Position numbers and translations under genes: made by a program | Source of the DNA: Megalobrama amblycephala | Taxonomy: Eukaryota; Chordata; Actinopteri; Cypriniformes; Xenocyprididae | DNA length: 64,000 nt | Assembly: GCF_018812025.1 (NCBI RefSeq) | Contig: NC_063057.1 | Span: 16,671,963 to 16,735,962 of the forward strand | Reading direction: 5' to 3' | Shown: piece after piece, positions 39,970 through 52,640 of the stretch | How positions within the stretch are numbered: position 1 is the stretch's first letter | Layout: each line of letters starts with the position of its first letter | The notes under the pieces: generated by a model | What the model saw: only the letters and a program-made list of their open reading frames with translations | What the model was told of the DNA's origin: nothing | Database searches by the model: none

Positions 39970-40550
39970 CAATCCCAGTCATTTTCTTAAAAAAATAATA
40001 AAAATTTACAGTATATAGTTTTTAACCACAAATTCTCATCTTGCACTGCTCTGCGATCCACCAAGCATGATGTAATCATGTTACAAATGTCACACGTGAC
40101 GTAGGTGAAAGTACAGATCCAGTGCCTACAAAGCGAACATGCAAAGATTAAGCCAAACGCCCTTTACAAAAAAAGGTAAAACAACGATATATGACATATG
40201 AGATGACATATGATATATTATAAGAAAATGAGATGGAGTTTTTCGGCCAACCGCCCTACTTCCGCCTACGTCACGCATGACCTTTCAAAGTGATTACATA
40301 ATGCGTGGCGGATCGCAGAGTAGTGCAAGACGAGCATTTGTGGTTAAAAACTATATACATTTTTATTTTATTTTTTAGAAAATGACCGATCGTTTTACTA
40401 GATAAGACCCTTATTCCTCATCCTGGAATGTTTTCCTCAAAAACCTTAATTTCTTTTCGATTGAAGAAAGAAAGACATGAACATCTTGGACGACAGGGGG
40501 GTGAGTAAATTATCAGGACATTTTAATTCTGAAATCAACTAATCCTTTAA
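39970..40550. mobile_element. TTAA-ended MITE with internal inverted arms
   Basis: A left part (ACAGTATATAGTTTTTAACC ... CTGCTCTGCGATCCACC) is inverted at 40305-40375 (GGCGGATCGCAGAG ... GGTTAAAAACTATATA). The right end reads AATCAACTAATCCTTTAA, with GGTGAGTAAATTATCAGG inside, typical of the TTAAAGGATTAGTT family. The matching left terminus is missing, so the element is left-truncated. Confidence 0.65.
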
Positions 40551-42643
40551 GACCCGATAAAGTGACATTTTCTTTCCAGTGTATACATTTTCATGTAAAT
40601 TAAAGTTTTTTTTCTTTACAAAAAAAAAAAAAATTAAAATATCTTTTAAATCGGTTAATTGTAGTCAGTAGTTCAAATATCTTTTAAAATAGTTAATTGT
40701 AGTCAGTTATACGGACTAAAATGACATGTAATTTTAGTCACTGGAAATAGCGTTAATTGATGTTTTTCTTAAAATTTAACTGTATGATTAAATTAAAATC
40801 ATTTTATTATTGTCATGATACACATTTTTCATTATTTCATTATTGTTAAGTATTCCTTGATCTCATAAATTCTAAAACCTATTACAATCATCCTGGAATT
40901 TAACCTGCTTTTTTAATCTCTCTCATTTTCTTATTTTTTCTGTTTCAGTCTCTCTGCCCACCTCAGCACTAGTGTGCGAGGGTGTGTGAGTTTTAAAGTT
41001 TTACTCAGCATGTCTGGCAGACGGCCAGTGATGCTCCAGCACATTACCACAAATACAGAGACACTGACATCATGACTCCACTTCATAATTTATGATTGCA
41101 TCAAGGGCCACACACACTAATGTACACACTACCACTTTTGCAGATACACACACACAAATCTGCATTCTTATTCAACCCATGCCGTTTTTTTTATACGATC
41201 CTCAGATCTGCTGAAGTATGCAAGTACCCCCAGATGAGAAGGATCCTCAAAGAGATATTTTAACCCTGTTTTGCTGTTAGCCGTGACATGCGAAGATTAA
41301 TAATGCATCCAGTGAATTACAGCCTGGGCATTTACAAGGTCGTCCTTGATGCAAACTTTGCAGAACGTGCCAGTACTGAACCCACAGGTTTATATCTTTT
41401 AATTTGGCGGCCGCTTGCGCATTTCCTACTGGAGGCCCTCCAATGTACATCTGACATCCAACGCTCATAAAATCTGCATTTCGTATGGACCTGAGTCATC
41501 CACACCGAAGACAACTCAGTTATCACAAAACCACCAATGCAGCTAGCAGCTAGAAAATGTCTACCAAATAATTCACAGAGGGGGAGGGTGTAAACCAATG
41601 GCATCAAACCCATAGCTGAGAGTTCAGTGCAGGATACGGTGAATGTTAGGTTGTCAAATGAGTTTTCTGTCTTTAATAGGACAGGGTGGGAGCAGTGTTT
41701 CTCCGTGGCATTAGCGCATTAGGATACTCGCCAGTCCCGAGGGCATGAAGACGTTAGCAGTAATAACCAAACCAGCAAGCTTCTAACAGCCAGTCCCTCC
41801 AAATCAGCCAAAATGCAGATGAATTACAGCCATGATTAGATTTTATCTGTGTGTGTATGTGTGTGCACGCATGTGTGCGTGTGTGTGTGCGCGCGTGTGT
41901 GCTGATTGATGAAACACTCTCTTCGACTTGATTCGCTGCTAGCTGCAGTAGGTTCTTTATTTTTATGGTGGCCAGAAAAATGCTCATATTCTTTACATAC
42001 TGTATACAGCCACATAAAAAAAAGACACGTCTCATTATTAAGCTGTTTTTATAAATGAATAATTAAACTGGGGCTGTCAGTTTAACACATTCATTTAGCG
42101 TGATTAAATATAAAAAAAAAAAACTATATAAAAGAATATTAATCATGTCCTCTGACCAAAATATTGGAGGAGAAATTTATGAATTTAAATTAAAATAAAA
42201 TAAAGTAATATAGTATATTGATCAATGCGTTCATCTGCAACATCAATCCATCATTTGGGGACTTTTTAAAGCAAATATTACAATATGTAATAAATTGCAA
42301 TTAATGAGCCTGCTTACCATGTAATTACTTTGATTAAAAATTTGAATCGACTGACAACCCTAATTTAAACCACTAAGAGAAGCGCAGTATAATTACTTTA
42401 AGTATATCCTATTAAATTGTCCTCAGCCACAGGTATAACAACTAGAAGTAAGACAAGCACCATGATAACTATTGCTTATAGTTACTAAAAACAATTACAT
42501 ATGTTTAAATTTGGTGCGTTACTCATCTCAGACCTTTTGTGCTGGATATATGAATGTTAGTTCAAAACTTTCTGAAGTATATTATTACTTTTCCAAGCAA
42601 TCAGACTTTGATAAAACAGGTAAAACTATAAAACTATAATAGA
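40551..42643. other. Mostly unique non-coding stretch, no gene seen
   Basis: No gene is seen. An alternating GT/GC tract prone to Z-DNA lies at about 41850-41901. The 41275-41560 part is listed separately. Poly-A runs lie near 40620 and 42110. Confidence 0.4.
41275..41560. promoter_or_regulatory. Candidate conserved non-coding element
   Basis: Unique block with GATTAATAATGCATCCAGTG, a central TTTTAATTTGGCGGCCGCTT and CATTTCGTATGGACC. Short frames on both strands overlap it without domains. Composition-based proposal. Confidence 0.3.
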
Positions 42644-42983
42644 GAATTGACTTGGAGCTGTAAGCGACCACCCAGAACACCTTAGTACCACATAGCATCA
42701 GCGTAGGTATTGCATGGGAAAGCAGCACTCATATTTTCCTCGGAAAATGAAGATTCTGGTTTTCAGATACGGTCTAAACTGTCTCCAGTAAAGTACAACT
42801 GATACTTTATAGACTATATATTATGAATTGACTTGGAGCTGTAAGCGACCACCCAGAACACCTTAGTACCACATAGCATCAGCGTAGGTATTGCATGGGA
42901 AAGCAGCACTCATATTTTCCTCGGAAAATGAAGATTCTGGTTTTCAGATACGGTCTAAACTGTCTCCAGTAAAGTACAACTGA
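42644..42983 (+). repeat. Exact direct duplication of 159 bp, offset 181 bp
   Basis: The segment 42644-42802 recurs at 42825-42983 with no difference visible by eye, separated by a 22-bp AT-rich spacer. Exact identity implies a very recent duplication or an assembly error. The unit includes CACCCAGAACACCTTAGTAC, a phrase of low-copy tandem type in cyprinids. Confidence 0.95.
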
Positions 42984-45159
42984 GCTAACTCTCTGTCATT
43001 ATGTCTGTGTGGAATTGCTGCACTTTGCCCAGGCAGCTCTAGTGCCAGCTCTATTGGAACTGTGACATCTGTCATAGTTATTATAATTTTTTGTTGTTGT
43101 TCCACCAGTTCCAGGATAATAGTTGAATGTGAAGGCTTTGGTGCCCAAACTGTCAAACCGGTGCCAACTGCGAGCACAGAAGTGAAGCCAAGGAAATGGC
43201 ACAACTCTGGCCTATAACACGGTCACTTAGATAGAAGTAATGGAGCGAGACCTGTGCTGTATCGCCTTAAGTCATGTTATTCTGAATGTCAGCTTTCTGC
43301 TTAAGTGGAAAACAGCAGTAGGTGCAGCTGTAGTTGTGCCATTATTACCCAAGACAGTGTCTTCCTGTAAAAATCAGGAAGCTCAATGAAACTCAGGCGA
43401 CACAGCCAGCAAATCCTTTGGAACATGAATTTGATACAGGGAGGCATTTGACAAAATAGTCTCTAGGCGATTTATGGAGTTGAAAGCAGCAGTTAGGGAA
43501 CTGGTGGTGTGTCGCACGACAGTGCAATTCAAAGACATGCCGGCATAGAGCGGTGAATGCTAACAAGCTATTCTGAGACAATTAGGACTCCAGAAGTGCT
43601 TCACTGAAAAACCGCAATTATATATATATTTCTTCACACTTGCGGTGCGTATAGGCCTGTCATTCAAATTCATTAAGTGCATTAGATGAGCCTGACATCT
43701 GCTACATTAAAAATGCAATTATCTGAATTCATAAATATGTAATTGCAGGTGTTGAATAATTGATGTGGTCTTATGCTCTGTGTTAAGTTATAAACTCGCT
43801 CTTAATGGCTGCGTAAAAGGAACAAAAGGTGTGCTCTCTGCAAGATTAAAAGTCAGAGAGATTCCCTTCGAGAGGAGTCCTCATCTTACACCCTGTGTGA
43901 TTAATTAATAACTATTAATAAACACGATCATAAAAAAAAAAAAAACTGCAGGCTGAGATGCACACTTGTTCGCATACCCTCTGAACTGTGAGATGTAGGT
44001 ATACAGTAATCTAATATATTTTTAAGAGCAAATATATAACCACACATTCAGGAGTGTATATTCTAAGAATCAGTCATTGAAAAAAATATAAAAGGAAAAA
44101 TAAATAAATAAATAAATAAATAAAAATACATAGTTCAGTCATCAAACTGCAAGCAATCACATCATAACTACACAAGCTGATTGGCCTCTACTGATCAGCC
44201 AATGAGATTGCGTGCTCAACATTTATATAGTATTATTCAAATGTTGTACATTTAAATACTAGAGGTTTCTTGTTTGCTTGTTGTAAGCTAGCATGCTGTC
44301 AAAGTTCCTCTGAAACCCTCCACCTCCCCCAGCTCCACCTGCCTAGATCTGCTACTGGATTTATGTATCTATTTATGCAGCAGCAGCAGCATATCTTACA
44401 TGCTCACAGCAGCATGTCTGTGTATCTATTAGAAGTAGTGAGTCCATACTTGCTCTGCAGCAGCAGTATCAGTATAGCAGATTGCAGTTTTTTGCTAGTT
44501 TCACTTGTGCCCATCTGTTCACCCAAGGACGTGCTGGTCTGAAAACGAGGTGTGTTCAGGTGCATTGTTGGCGCTTTGCTATTTTGAGGCAACTGAACAT
44601 GACCATTGACCAACAAAAACCTGGTGTAAAGTCAATGGCGCAGTATTTTTTGTTATTTAAAGGGCGCGTTAGTAATATGTGCCTATAGGCAGGTGCACAA
44701 AACTTGTATAATCTGCTTGTTACACACACAGGGATGTGCAGTAGCACACAAACATTTTTTAATGATAATAAAAAAGGATTCCTCTCTGGAGAAGCATTCA
44801 GTCTTTCCACCTGCAAATTCTACTATGCAAATAGCAAATCCGCCATGGTGCAATTGCAACTGGCTTTTAAATGGAATGGGAGATGAGACTCTGATTGGTT
44901 TATTGCACGTTACACCCAAAACACACCCATGACTCATTAAGGGACCCTTTTGGACACTGACCATTTTTTCCATCGTTAAACTAGCAAAAGAGGATTTGGA
45001 CATGGCCTAAGTGCATCTGCACCATGCGCTTCAGACCATGCACTTAGATTGTTAAAATAAGGCCCCTAGTCTGCCAAATACCTTAACATAGTCATATTCA
45101 ATAACATGCTAAAACTATTCAGATAGTTGTCAGACCTACAGTTGCGAGAAAACGTATGG
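42984..45159. other. Unique non-coding stretch, no gene seen
   Basis: No gene. (AAAT)n lies at about 44095-44125. 43650-43760 is AT-rich and enhancer-like (AATGCAATTATCTGAATTCA). The CAGCAGCAGCAG run near 44380 is short. 44.6-45.0 kb contains overlapping short frames without domains. Confidence 0.4.
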
Positions 45160-46120
45160 GAATCATTTGCAGAATCTGTGAAAATGTGAATAATTTTAAC
45201 TAAATAAGAGAGATCATACAAAATGCATGTTATTATTTTAGTACTGTCCTGAATTAGATATTTTACATAAAAGATGATTACATATAGCCCACAAGACAAA
45301 AATAAATAAATAAATAAATAGCTGAATTTATTTAAACGACCCTGTTCAAAAGATTATGAACCACTGATTCTTAATACTGTGTGTCATTACTTGGATGATC
45401 CACAACTGTTCATTTGTTTGTTTTGTGATGGTTGTTCTTGAGTTGCTTGTTTGTCCTGAGCAGTTAAACTGCCCAAACTGTTCTTCAGAAAAATCCTCCT
45501 GTTCCTGCAGATTCTTCAGTTTTCCAGCATCTTTTTGTATATATATAAGAGACTGTATGATTTTGAGATCCATCTTTTCACACTGAGGACAATTGAGGGA
45601 CTCAAACACAACTATTAAAAAAGGTTTAAACACCATCAGTGAATGTTTGAACCTTTTTTAATAGTTGTGTTTGAGTCCCTCAATTGTCTTCAGTGTGAAA
45701 AGATGGATCTGAGAATTATACAGTCACTGCTGGAAAGGGTTCAAATTTGCATAAGATGCTGGAAAACTGAAGAATCTGCAGGACATGGAGGATTTTTCTG
45801 AAGAACATTGGGCAGTTTAACTGCTCAGAACAGTGACTCATGAACAACCATCACAAAACAAACAAAACACACAAGCAAACAAAAACAGTTGTGGATCATC
45901 CAGGTAACGACACAGTATTGTGAATCAATGATTCATAAACTTTTGTCATTTTAATAAGTTCAGCTATTTTTTTTTTTTTTTTTGTCTTGTGGACCATATG
46001 TAAACATCTTTTATTTAAAATATCTTACTCAGGACACTACTAAATAAAACATGCATTTTGTATGATCTCTTATTTTGTTAAAATTATTCATATTTTTACA
46101 GATTCTGCAAGTGGTTCTTT
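45160..46120. mobile_element. Foldback element with ~475-bp imperfect arms
   Basis: Arms meet at about 45640 (TTGAACCTTTTTTAATAG facing its complement) and extend outward through GGATGATCCACAACTG, CTTGTGGG/CACAAGAC and TTGCAGAATCTGTGAAAA. The arms carry small differences and one arm has a poly-T insertion (45966-45985). The loop is nearly absent. Non-coding; known-looking phrases suggest a common cyprinid family. Confidence 0.8.
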
Positions 46121-46182
46121 GGTCATGTCTTATCTCACCAATGAGCAAAGTCGGCCACTGGTGCCACAGAGGTGTGTGACGC

Positions 46183-46183
46183 C

Positions 46184-46216
<33 letters not shown>

Positions 46217-46225
46217 GTGTGCGCA
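46183..46225. repeat. (GT)n microsatellite
   Basis: GT repeat ending in GTGTGCGCAC, flanking the foldback closely. Confidence 0.9.
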
Positions 46226-48959
46226 CATAATTAGACTTGCTGTGGAGATCCCTGCAGCATTTAATCGCTGTTGAAACATGGTGGTCTTTATTGCAATGCA
46301 GAGGAACAAGAAAACAAAGCAAAAATGATTCTCTCATTTAATATTTAATTTCTCATCTTGGCCTTCAAGAGCCACAGTTACATTTAGCAAATTAATTTGC
46401 CCAGATGACGTGATTTACATGAATCCACAGGAACAGAAGGCATTTAACCTATTTGTTGGCAAAGAATGGAGGGTAAATATGATGGAGCATGCAGAACATG
46501 CAATTATGTTCATGTCTCAACTATTGCATAGATGAAGCCATCAATATGGATCGCCACTGGATGCCAATATCAATTCTTGGCAGTAAAATCTTTCTCAACA
46601 CTGTGATAATAACTCTACTAACGAATTACCCACAGTCTTCTGGACTCCAAATGGAAGGCCTATGGTGTTTGTATGTGAATAGAAGGAAGCAGGAGAGACT
46701 TTGTCTCACACTGAGGTAATTCTCAGCTGCTGTCACTCTGCAGTTTTTAATGTGCCTCCTCTGTCCTGCCTCTTGGTGCATTCAGGGTAAACCAACTTAA
46801 ACAGCAGTGTGCTTGGTCTCACACTGTGTGTATGTGTGTTCTGATGAAATATAGGATAAATGTAGCTTGCTCAGCACCAAGCAGACTTTGAAAATAATAA
46901 CTTTTGGCGCTGGGGTGTTTGTGATTTCTGTTAAAGCAGCAAAGCACGTCCTCGTCTGCCCAGATAAACCTTATGAGACAAAAAAGGTGACTTTTGGTTT
47001 AAACCCTTAGGGCAGTCACGCATGTACACAATCTGTGACTCATTGTAGATTTTGTGAACTCTGTGTATGGCCTCATAGGCTTGGATAATGTAATCTGTTG
47101 AGATCAAGTCGAGTGAATTGGGCAAGATTTCTCCCCCTTAGGGCAGATGTGGGGTTTGTGTAGACCACGCAGCTCTAACTGAGGTGAAAATGGTCTCTTA
47201 TTAACACATAATGAATGTTTTATGCCATGCACTTTGTTCACATTGACCTTAAAAGCTGAAAAAGTGCAATTATCATTATTGTCATCGAATAAGAGCAGGC
47301 AAATTACCCAGAATTCCAAGGTTGTCTACGTGCAAAGATGTCATGTAGGGGCCCGTCTCGTTTGCCATCTGTACTTCTCAGCTGGCTGTGTCCTTTTCTC
47401 TTTTTTTCACTCTTGCTATGTCTGATAAATGCTATATATATATACTGAATATAACAACTTGCTGTACTTTTAAAGTATATATTTTTTATATGTCAGTGAG
47501 GATACATTGATTATAGACTATGGGTGTATTATGGGTATAAAAGTGTAATACAGTTGTACAGAATTCAAACAGCATTATAAAATGGCCAACATTCTATATA
47601 GCGCACTATATTGGGAACAGGGAGCGATTGGGAACTGTCTTTCTATTTCCTTGTTTTGCTCTCGCTCTTCCCCAGGGGAGAGGGGTGCAGTGGATGCTGG
47701 GCTTGTGTAATTGTGCATCCTCTTGAACAAATCTGTCCTTGCATCTTCCGACTATTCTCTATCCCGGTGCCTCCCTCTCTCTGCCTATTATATGCGGGTC
47801 TTAATTAGTGGTGCATGTGAAGGAGTTTGAGAGTGTGGAGTAGAGGCTCATAGCCCATCTAATGCAGCTGTCTGTTTTGCCACAGGACGTTCTGACAGGC
47901 AAAGAGCCTCTAATTACACACACGCACACACCTACACATGCGCCGGGTCTCTGTTTTGTTTGGAGATAAAGAGCAACAGGATGTGCGTAAGGTCAGGCGT
48001 ATTGAGCACATGGCCATGTGTGTCCTTTGCTTTTCATGCTTAGTTTTTGTTGTACTCTGAGGACAGTCTCCCCAGCAGGTGGGGTTTATGAATGATCAAT
48101 GGCTTATAGTTTGTTCATAGAGAGATTCTACAGGTGAAGTGTGGGAGAGCCACTCTGCCGCCTGGTTTGTTCTCTGTCACACCTCTGCACTGCGATTGGC
48201 AGCGACTGTCGTCATGGCTGAAAATCTATTCCGCCCACTGTGTCTGACTCCAGCTCTGTCTTTAACCAACAGATTTACTGTCATCTTAATGTGGTTTTAA
48301 TTTTGCCTTACGCTCCAGAAGCAATATCCTTCACCCCTCTCAGGAGAAACAAGCACAGACACCTCTCTGTTGGACTTTAATTCATATTTATGTATTTAAT
48401 GGTGATGATTTATTTTTAATGTTAGACAGGAAGAAACTGTGTAATCAAAATATAAAGTGACCAATCCCCAGTGTTATTTTAGTGTTACTTAAAAAATATT
48501 ATAGTATTTATTAACATTTTTAATTAGTTTTTATTTTTAAATTCTCATTTAAATTTAATTTATTCCATTTAGTTGCTAAGGCAACATTTCTAATTATCTT
48601 TTAAGTTGAAGTAAGTTTTTCATCTACTATTTATATTTTATTTCAGCTTTTCATTAAATTCAGATTTTAATGAAAGAAAACGTTTAATAGTGTAATTTTA
48701 GCTGTAATACCCATTTAGGGGTAGGTATATCTGAAATAGTTGATGTGTGTACATAATTTTTGTTCTGATATTGATTCAAATTGATTTCGATTATTGTGAT
48801 AACTGAAATTTGGTTCAATCTTATTTGAAAATTTTGGAATGATTCATAATTATTCCCAGAAAAAAATATGAAGACAAATGTAACTGCTGAGACAATTTGC
48901 ACTAATATTGACAAAGCAATACATCAGTTTTACATTCACAGTGTCAATATATCATATGC
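46226..48959. other. Mostly unique non-coding stretch, no gene seen
   Basis: No gene is seen. The 46340-46620 part is listed separately. 48480-48680 is rich in TTTTAGTTTT-like words, resembling a degraded AT-rich repeat. Confidence 0.4.
46340..46620. promoter_or_regulatory. Candidate conserved non-coding element
   Basis: Unique sequence with AGCAAATTAATTTGCCCAGA, a palindromic homeobox-type core, and GATGACGTGATTTACATGAA (TGACGT-like, CRE half) close by. No supported frame. Conservation untested. Confidence 0.35.
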
Positions 48960-49935
48960 TTAAAGGTGCCCTAGATTATGTTTTTAAAAGATGTAATATA
49001 AGTCTAAGGTGTCCCCTGAATGTGTCTGTGAAGTTTCAGCTCAAAATACCCCATAGATTTTTTTTAATTAATTTTTTTAACTGCCTATTTTGGGGCATCA
49101 TTATAAATGCGCCGATTTATGCTGTGGCCCCTTTAAATCCCATGCTCTCCGCCCACAGAGCTCGCACTTGCCTTAAACAGTGCCTTAACAAAGTTTACAC
49201 AGCTAATATAACCCTCAAAATGGATCTTTACAAAGTGTTCGTCATGCATGCGGCACGCATGCGGCGGATTATTTGAGTATTGTATACTTTTATATTGTTT
49301 ACATTGATTCTGAATGAGTTTGAGGCTATGCTGCGTGGCTAAAGCTAACATTACACACTGTTGGAGAGATTTATAAAGAATTAAGTTGTTTATGAATTAT
49401 ACAGACTGCAAGTGTTTAAAAATGAAAATAGCGACGACTCTTGTCTCTGTGAATACAGTAAGAAACGATGGTAACTTTAACCACATTTAACAGTACATTA
49501 GCAACATGCTAACGAAACATTTAGAAAGACAATTTACAAATATCACTTAAAATATCATGTTATCATGGATCATGTCAGTTATTATTGCTCCATCTGCCAT
49601 TTTTCGCTGTTGTTCTTGCTTGCTTCCCTAGTCTGATGATTCAGCTGTGCAGATCCAGACGGTCTGCCCTTGTCTAATGCCTTTCATAATGATAATGTTG
49701 GGAACGTGGGCTGGCATATGCAAATATTGGGGGCGTACACCCCGACTGTTACGTAACAGTCGGTGTTATGTTGAGATTCGCCTGTTCTTCGGAGGTCTTT
49801 TAAACAAATTAGATTTATATAAGAAGGAGGAAACAATGGAGTTTGAGACTCACTGTATGTCTTTTCCATGTACTGAACTCATGTTATTTAACTATGCCAA
49901 TATAAATTCAATTTTTCATTCGAGGGCACCTTTAA
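48960..49935 (-). mobile_element. TTAA-flanked MITE, family A copy 4
   Basis: Near full length (976 bp), ends AGGTGCCCT...GGGCACCT with TTAA outside and different bases beyond. Opposite orientation to copies 1 and 2. It contains the D-box palindrome (TTACGTAA at 49749-49756) and octamer (ATGCAAAT at 49718-49725). Its right side abuts a second MITE, so it may have inserted into or next to that element. The 122-codon frame over its left end is a chance frame. Confidence 0.88.
49718..49762 (-). promoter_or_regulatory. D-box palindrome and octamer in family A copy 4
   Basis: Perfect palindrome CGACTGTTACGTAACAGTCG with the octamer 23 bp away, the same layout as in copy 2. Confidence 0.4.
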
Positions 49936-50137
49936 CTTTATTTTACAGTGCCGTAGTTACATTGTAAATACTTAAGTAATGAGTACTATTAATTAACAAC
50001 ATGTACTTACTATAGAGTTACAGTTAAGGTTAAGGTTTGGTTTAGGGTTAGTTACTTATAATTATACATAATTTACTATTATTACTATAGTAAGTATATG
50101 CAGTAACGTGTACAGCACTGTAAAATAAAGTGTTACC
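49936..50137. mobile_element. MITE ending AAAATAAAGTGTTACC (left end cut)
   Basis: TTTATTTTACAGTGCCGTAG at the left faces GCACTGTAAAATAAAGTGTTACC at the right. The outermost GGTAACA of the left end is missing where family A copy 4 begins. Internal TACTATAG words are also inverted. Confidence 0.7.
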
Positions 50138-50165
50138 TATCATATTTCCACATAACAATATATTA

Positions 50166-50495
50166 GGTTACACTTTATTTTGATGGTCCACTTTAGACAT
50201 TCTAATAACTATAAGTAACTTTGCAACTACATTCACTCAGAGTATTAGAAGACTGTTAGGTTAGGGTTAGACATTAGGGCTCTGGTTAGTTGAATAAGTT
50301 GACATGTAGTTGCAAAGTTATAGTCAGTAGAATGTCAAATGAGGGACCGTTAAAATTGTTGGTTTTAACAGATATTGTGTTTGCAGATATTAAGCAGACA
50401 GTCTACTAATCCTCTAACGAGAGTTAGTTGACATGTAGTTGCAAAGTTACTTATAGTTAGTAGAATGTTTAAAGTGGACCTTCGAAATGTGTCAT
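50166..50495. mobile_element. Inverted-repeat MITE, GGTTACACTTTATTTTGATGG type
   Basis: GGTCCACTTTAGACATTCTA at the left and TAGAATGTTTAAAGTGGACC at the right are inverted copies. GTTGCAAAGTTA words repeat inside. The right tip is diverged. Confidence 0.7.
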
Positions 50496-51139
50496 AATTT
50501 GGCAAGCTAACTCAGATGTCAGACTGTAGAATTTATACACCTTTCAAGAATAAAAAGAGAAATTTCAAACTAATAGCACAGCAGGTAATTATGCTTTCTG
50601 GAAACCATCATCTTGGCAAATCTTTCTCTCTATATTTCAGTCTTTCTGACTTTATGTCTTTCCCGCCAATGCAATCAGGCTTCATTGATTTATTTGTCCT
50701 CTGGGCCTAGTCTAAATACATATTGCTACTTCCACAGCCACTTATTGAACCATTTCAAGCCTTATATGAAAAATGTTCTTGGTAGAAAGATGTACGAGAT
50801 CCCTGTCCTGATTAATTAGCGTGAACATGTCTGTCTCTTTGCCACACGCTTACACACCCACTTTCCCATGCTTATCTGCCTCCTATGTTAAATTCTGAGC
50901 CTTTGGAGGTGTGTGAGGGGGTGTGTGGATTCCACTCAGGAGACTCTCAATGCAGAGCAGTAGACACAGATGATACAGGACAGCAGCTTTACACCAGGTA
51001 CGTTTAGGAGACCACATAACATTTGTTTTGAGTTAGTCAAACTTTAGTCCTGAATATGCGAGGCTAAGGTGTTTATGAAAAAAAAAAGAAAAGAAAGAAA
51101 GAAAGGTTTTACTCTACTATTTTCCCAGACTCTTTTGAC
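50496..51139. other. Unique non-coding stretch, no gene seen
   Basis: No exon or element was recognised. A short AAAGAAAG run is near 51090. Confidence 0.4.
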
Positions 51140-51455
51140 TTACACAGCAAAATCTCCAGAGTTAAATCAACTCTGCTCAGAGTACATATGGTCCCTCTCT
51201 AAATAGTGTTAAAATAACGCTAAAGCAGAGTTAAAGTTAATGAGATAATTAAGCAATTAACTAGGTGATGATTGTACATTAATGATGAACACCTGCTGTT
51301 AACAAGCAGAATCACTGAAGAAATAAGAAAAAACACAAGAACTACAACTGACTTCAGTCACAGCCTTATTAATTGCTTAATTATCTCATTAACTTTAACT
51401 CTGCTTCAGTGTTACTTTAACACTACTCTTTTACTCTGGGGATTTTACTGTGTAA
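51140..51455. mobile_element. Inverted-repeat MITE, TTACACAGCAAAATC ends
   Basis: TTACACAGCAAAATCTCCAG faces CTCTGGGGATTTTACTGTGT(AA). A second inverted pair inside (AGAGTTAAAGTTAATGAGAT and its complement) makes almost the whole unit foldable. Non-coding. Confidence 0.8.
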
Positions 51456-51465
51456 GGGTCATTCA

Positions 51466-51560
51466 CATCAAAGACAATACCGATAATTATGTCCATAGTT
51501 TTAATGATATACGTTTTAATAATCCTTCTAATTCTATAAGAATAGGGAAGACCACACCAC
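51466..51560 (+). mobile_element. Fragment of a dispersed repeat shared with 57.87 kb
   Basis: CATTCACATCAAAGACAATA and GTTTTAATAATCCTTCTAAT match the segment at 57869-57950 (CATTCACACCAAGGATGATG, GTTTTAATAATCATTCTAAT). Both look like pieces of one old element. Confidence 0.5.
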
Positions 51561-51999
51561 ATCTATAATGTTAATGTCACTTTTACTTTCAGAACAATTT
51601 TTCCAGAAAGAAACATTGACATTCAATTAGATTCCACAAAAAGAGCTCGAGCATATATAGTGGCAGATGATAACTGCAGTGCATGCTTATAATAAACAGA
51701 ACATTATTGTGCTTTGGTTTGGAGGTACAGATTTGATAAGATACAACAAAAACTGTTTTACTGGTATAAACAGAGGTTATGATGATCTATATAGATTCAA
51801 TGCTCATTTTTGTCTCTATAATAATGAAATGACATCTAAATCCCCTTCAAGGTGTCATTAAACGCATCTGCAATCCTTTAAATATTATTGTTTTATTTGC
51901 ACACTCCCAGATCGGGTCATTTCAGGTTGTTTTCACTAATGCACCATGAATAAGATTAGGGCTCAGCCCACCTTCCATCCCTCAGTGTTATGTGTCAAA

Positions 52000-52640
52000 T
52001 AGGGATTAACAAAACGCTGGAATTGAAAGAGACCCATGGAACAGCTTCTGACTAAACTCTGCTATAATTACAGGAGTAGAGCTGCCACATTCTTACCACA
52101 GGTGAAGATGAGATGAGAAAGAAAAAATCTCTTCAATTATGCCACTCCCGAACAGATTCTACATTCTCTAAAACGCATGAAGAACGTTTGAATGAGAGGC
52201 TAACAGAGAAGGAAAATGAATTATTGATTCCAATTACACAGGCAAGAGTGGAGCCTATGCAGTTAGACATTTTATTGAAATCTGAGTGTGTGTGAGAGAG
52301 AGAAAGAAGGAGAGAGACAGAAAAAGACAGAGGAAAGGGTTTGACCTATCAGTAGTTATCATCATGAAATTATCTAAATCATGAAATCATAAACGGGGTC
52401 TCGATGATAATAAATGTGGCCAGCTGGGGGTGGGGGGTTAGTGCGGCATTTCTCGCTGCCCTGTTTAAAACATATAATATTCACGTCATTACTATTAAAA
52501 TGTTAATGAAGGTCATCAGCAGATTCATATGCTTTTACAGCACTCTGTGGTACTGATCAAATTATACTGCGGATATTGCAAAGCTTAATCGCAGTACATG
52601 ATGGAGATATGTCAATTTGAGATAATATCAGCTAGAATAA
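52000..52640. promoter_or_regulatory. Candidate conserved non-coding block
   Basis: Unique DNA with CTATAATTACAGGAGTAGAG, GAATTATTGATTCCAATTAC and GGATATTGCAAAGCTTAATC, interrupted by a short GA-rich run at 52290-52340. No supported frame. Proposed from composition only. Confidence 0.25.

Noticed and set aside
44380..44475. CAGCAGCAG runs as a coding polyglutamine tract
   Set aside because: Only short interrupted units with no supporting exon.
48908..49276. 122-codon plus frame and similar short frames over family A ends
   Set aside because: The same peptide pieces appear at every family A copy because the DNA is repeated; frames break at random between copies.
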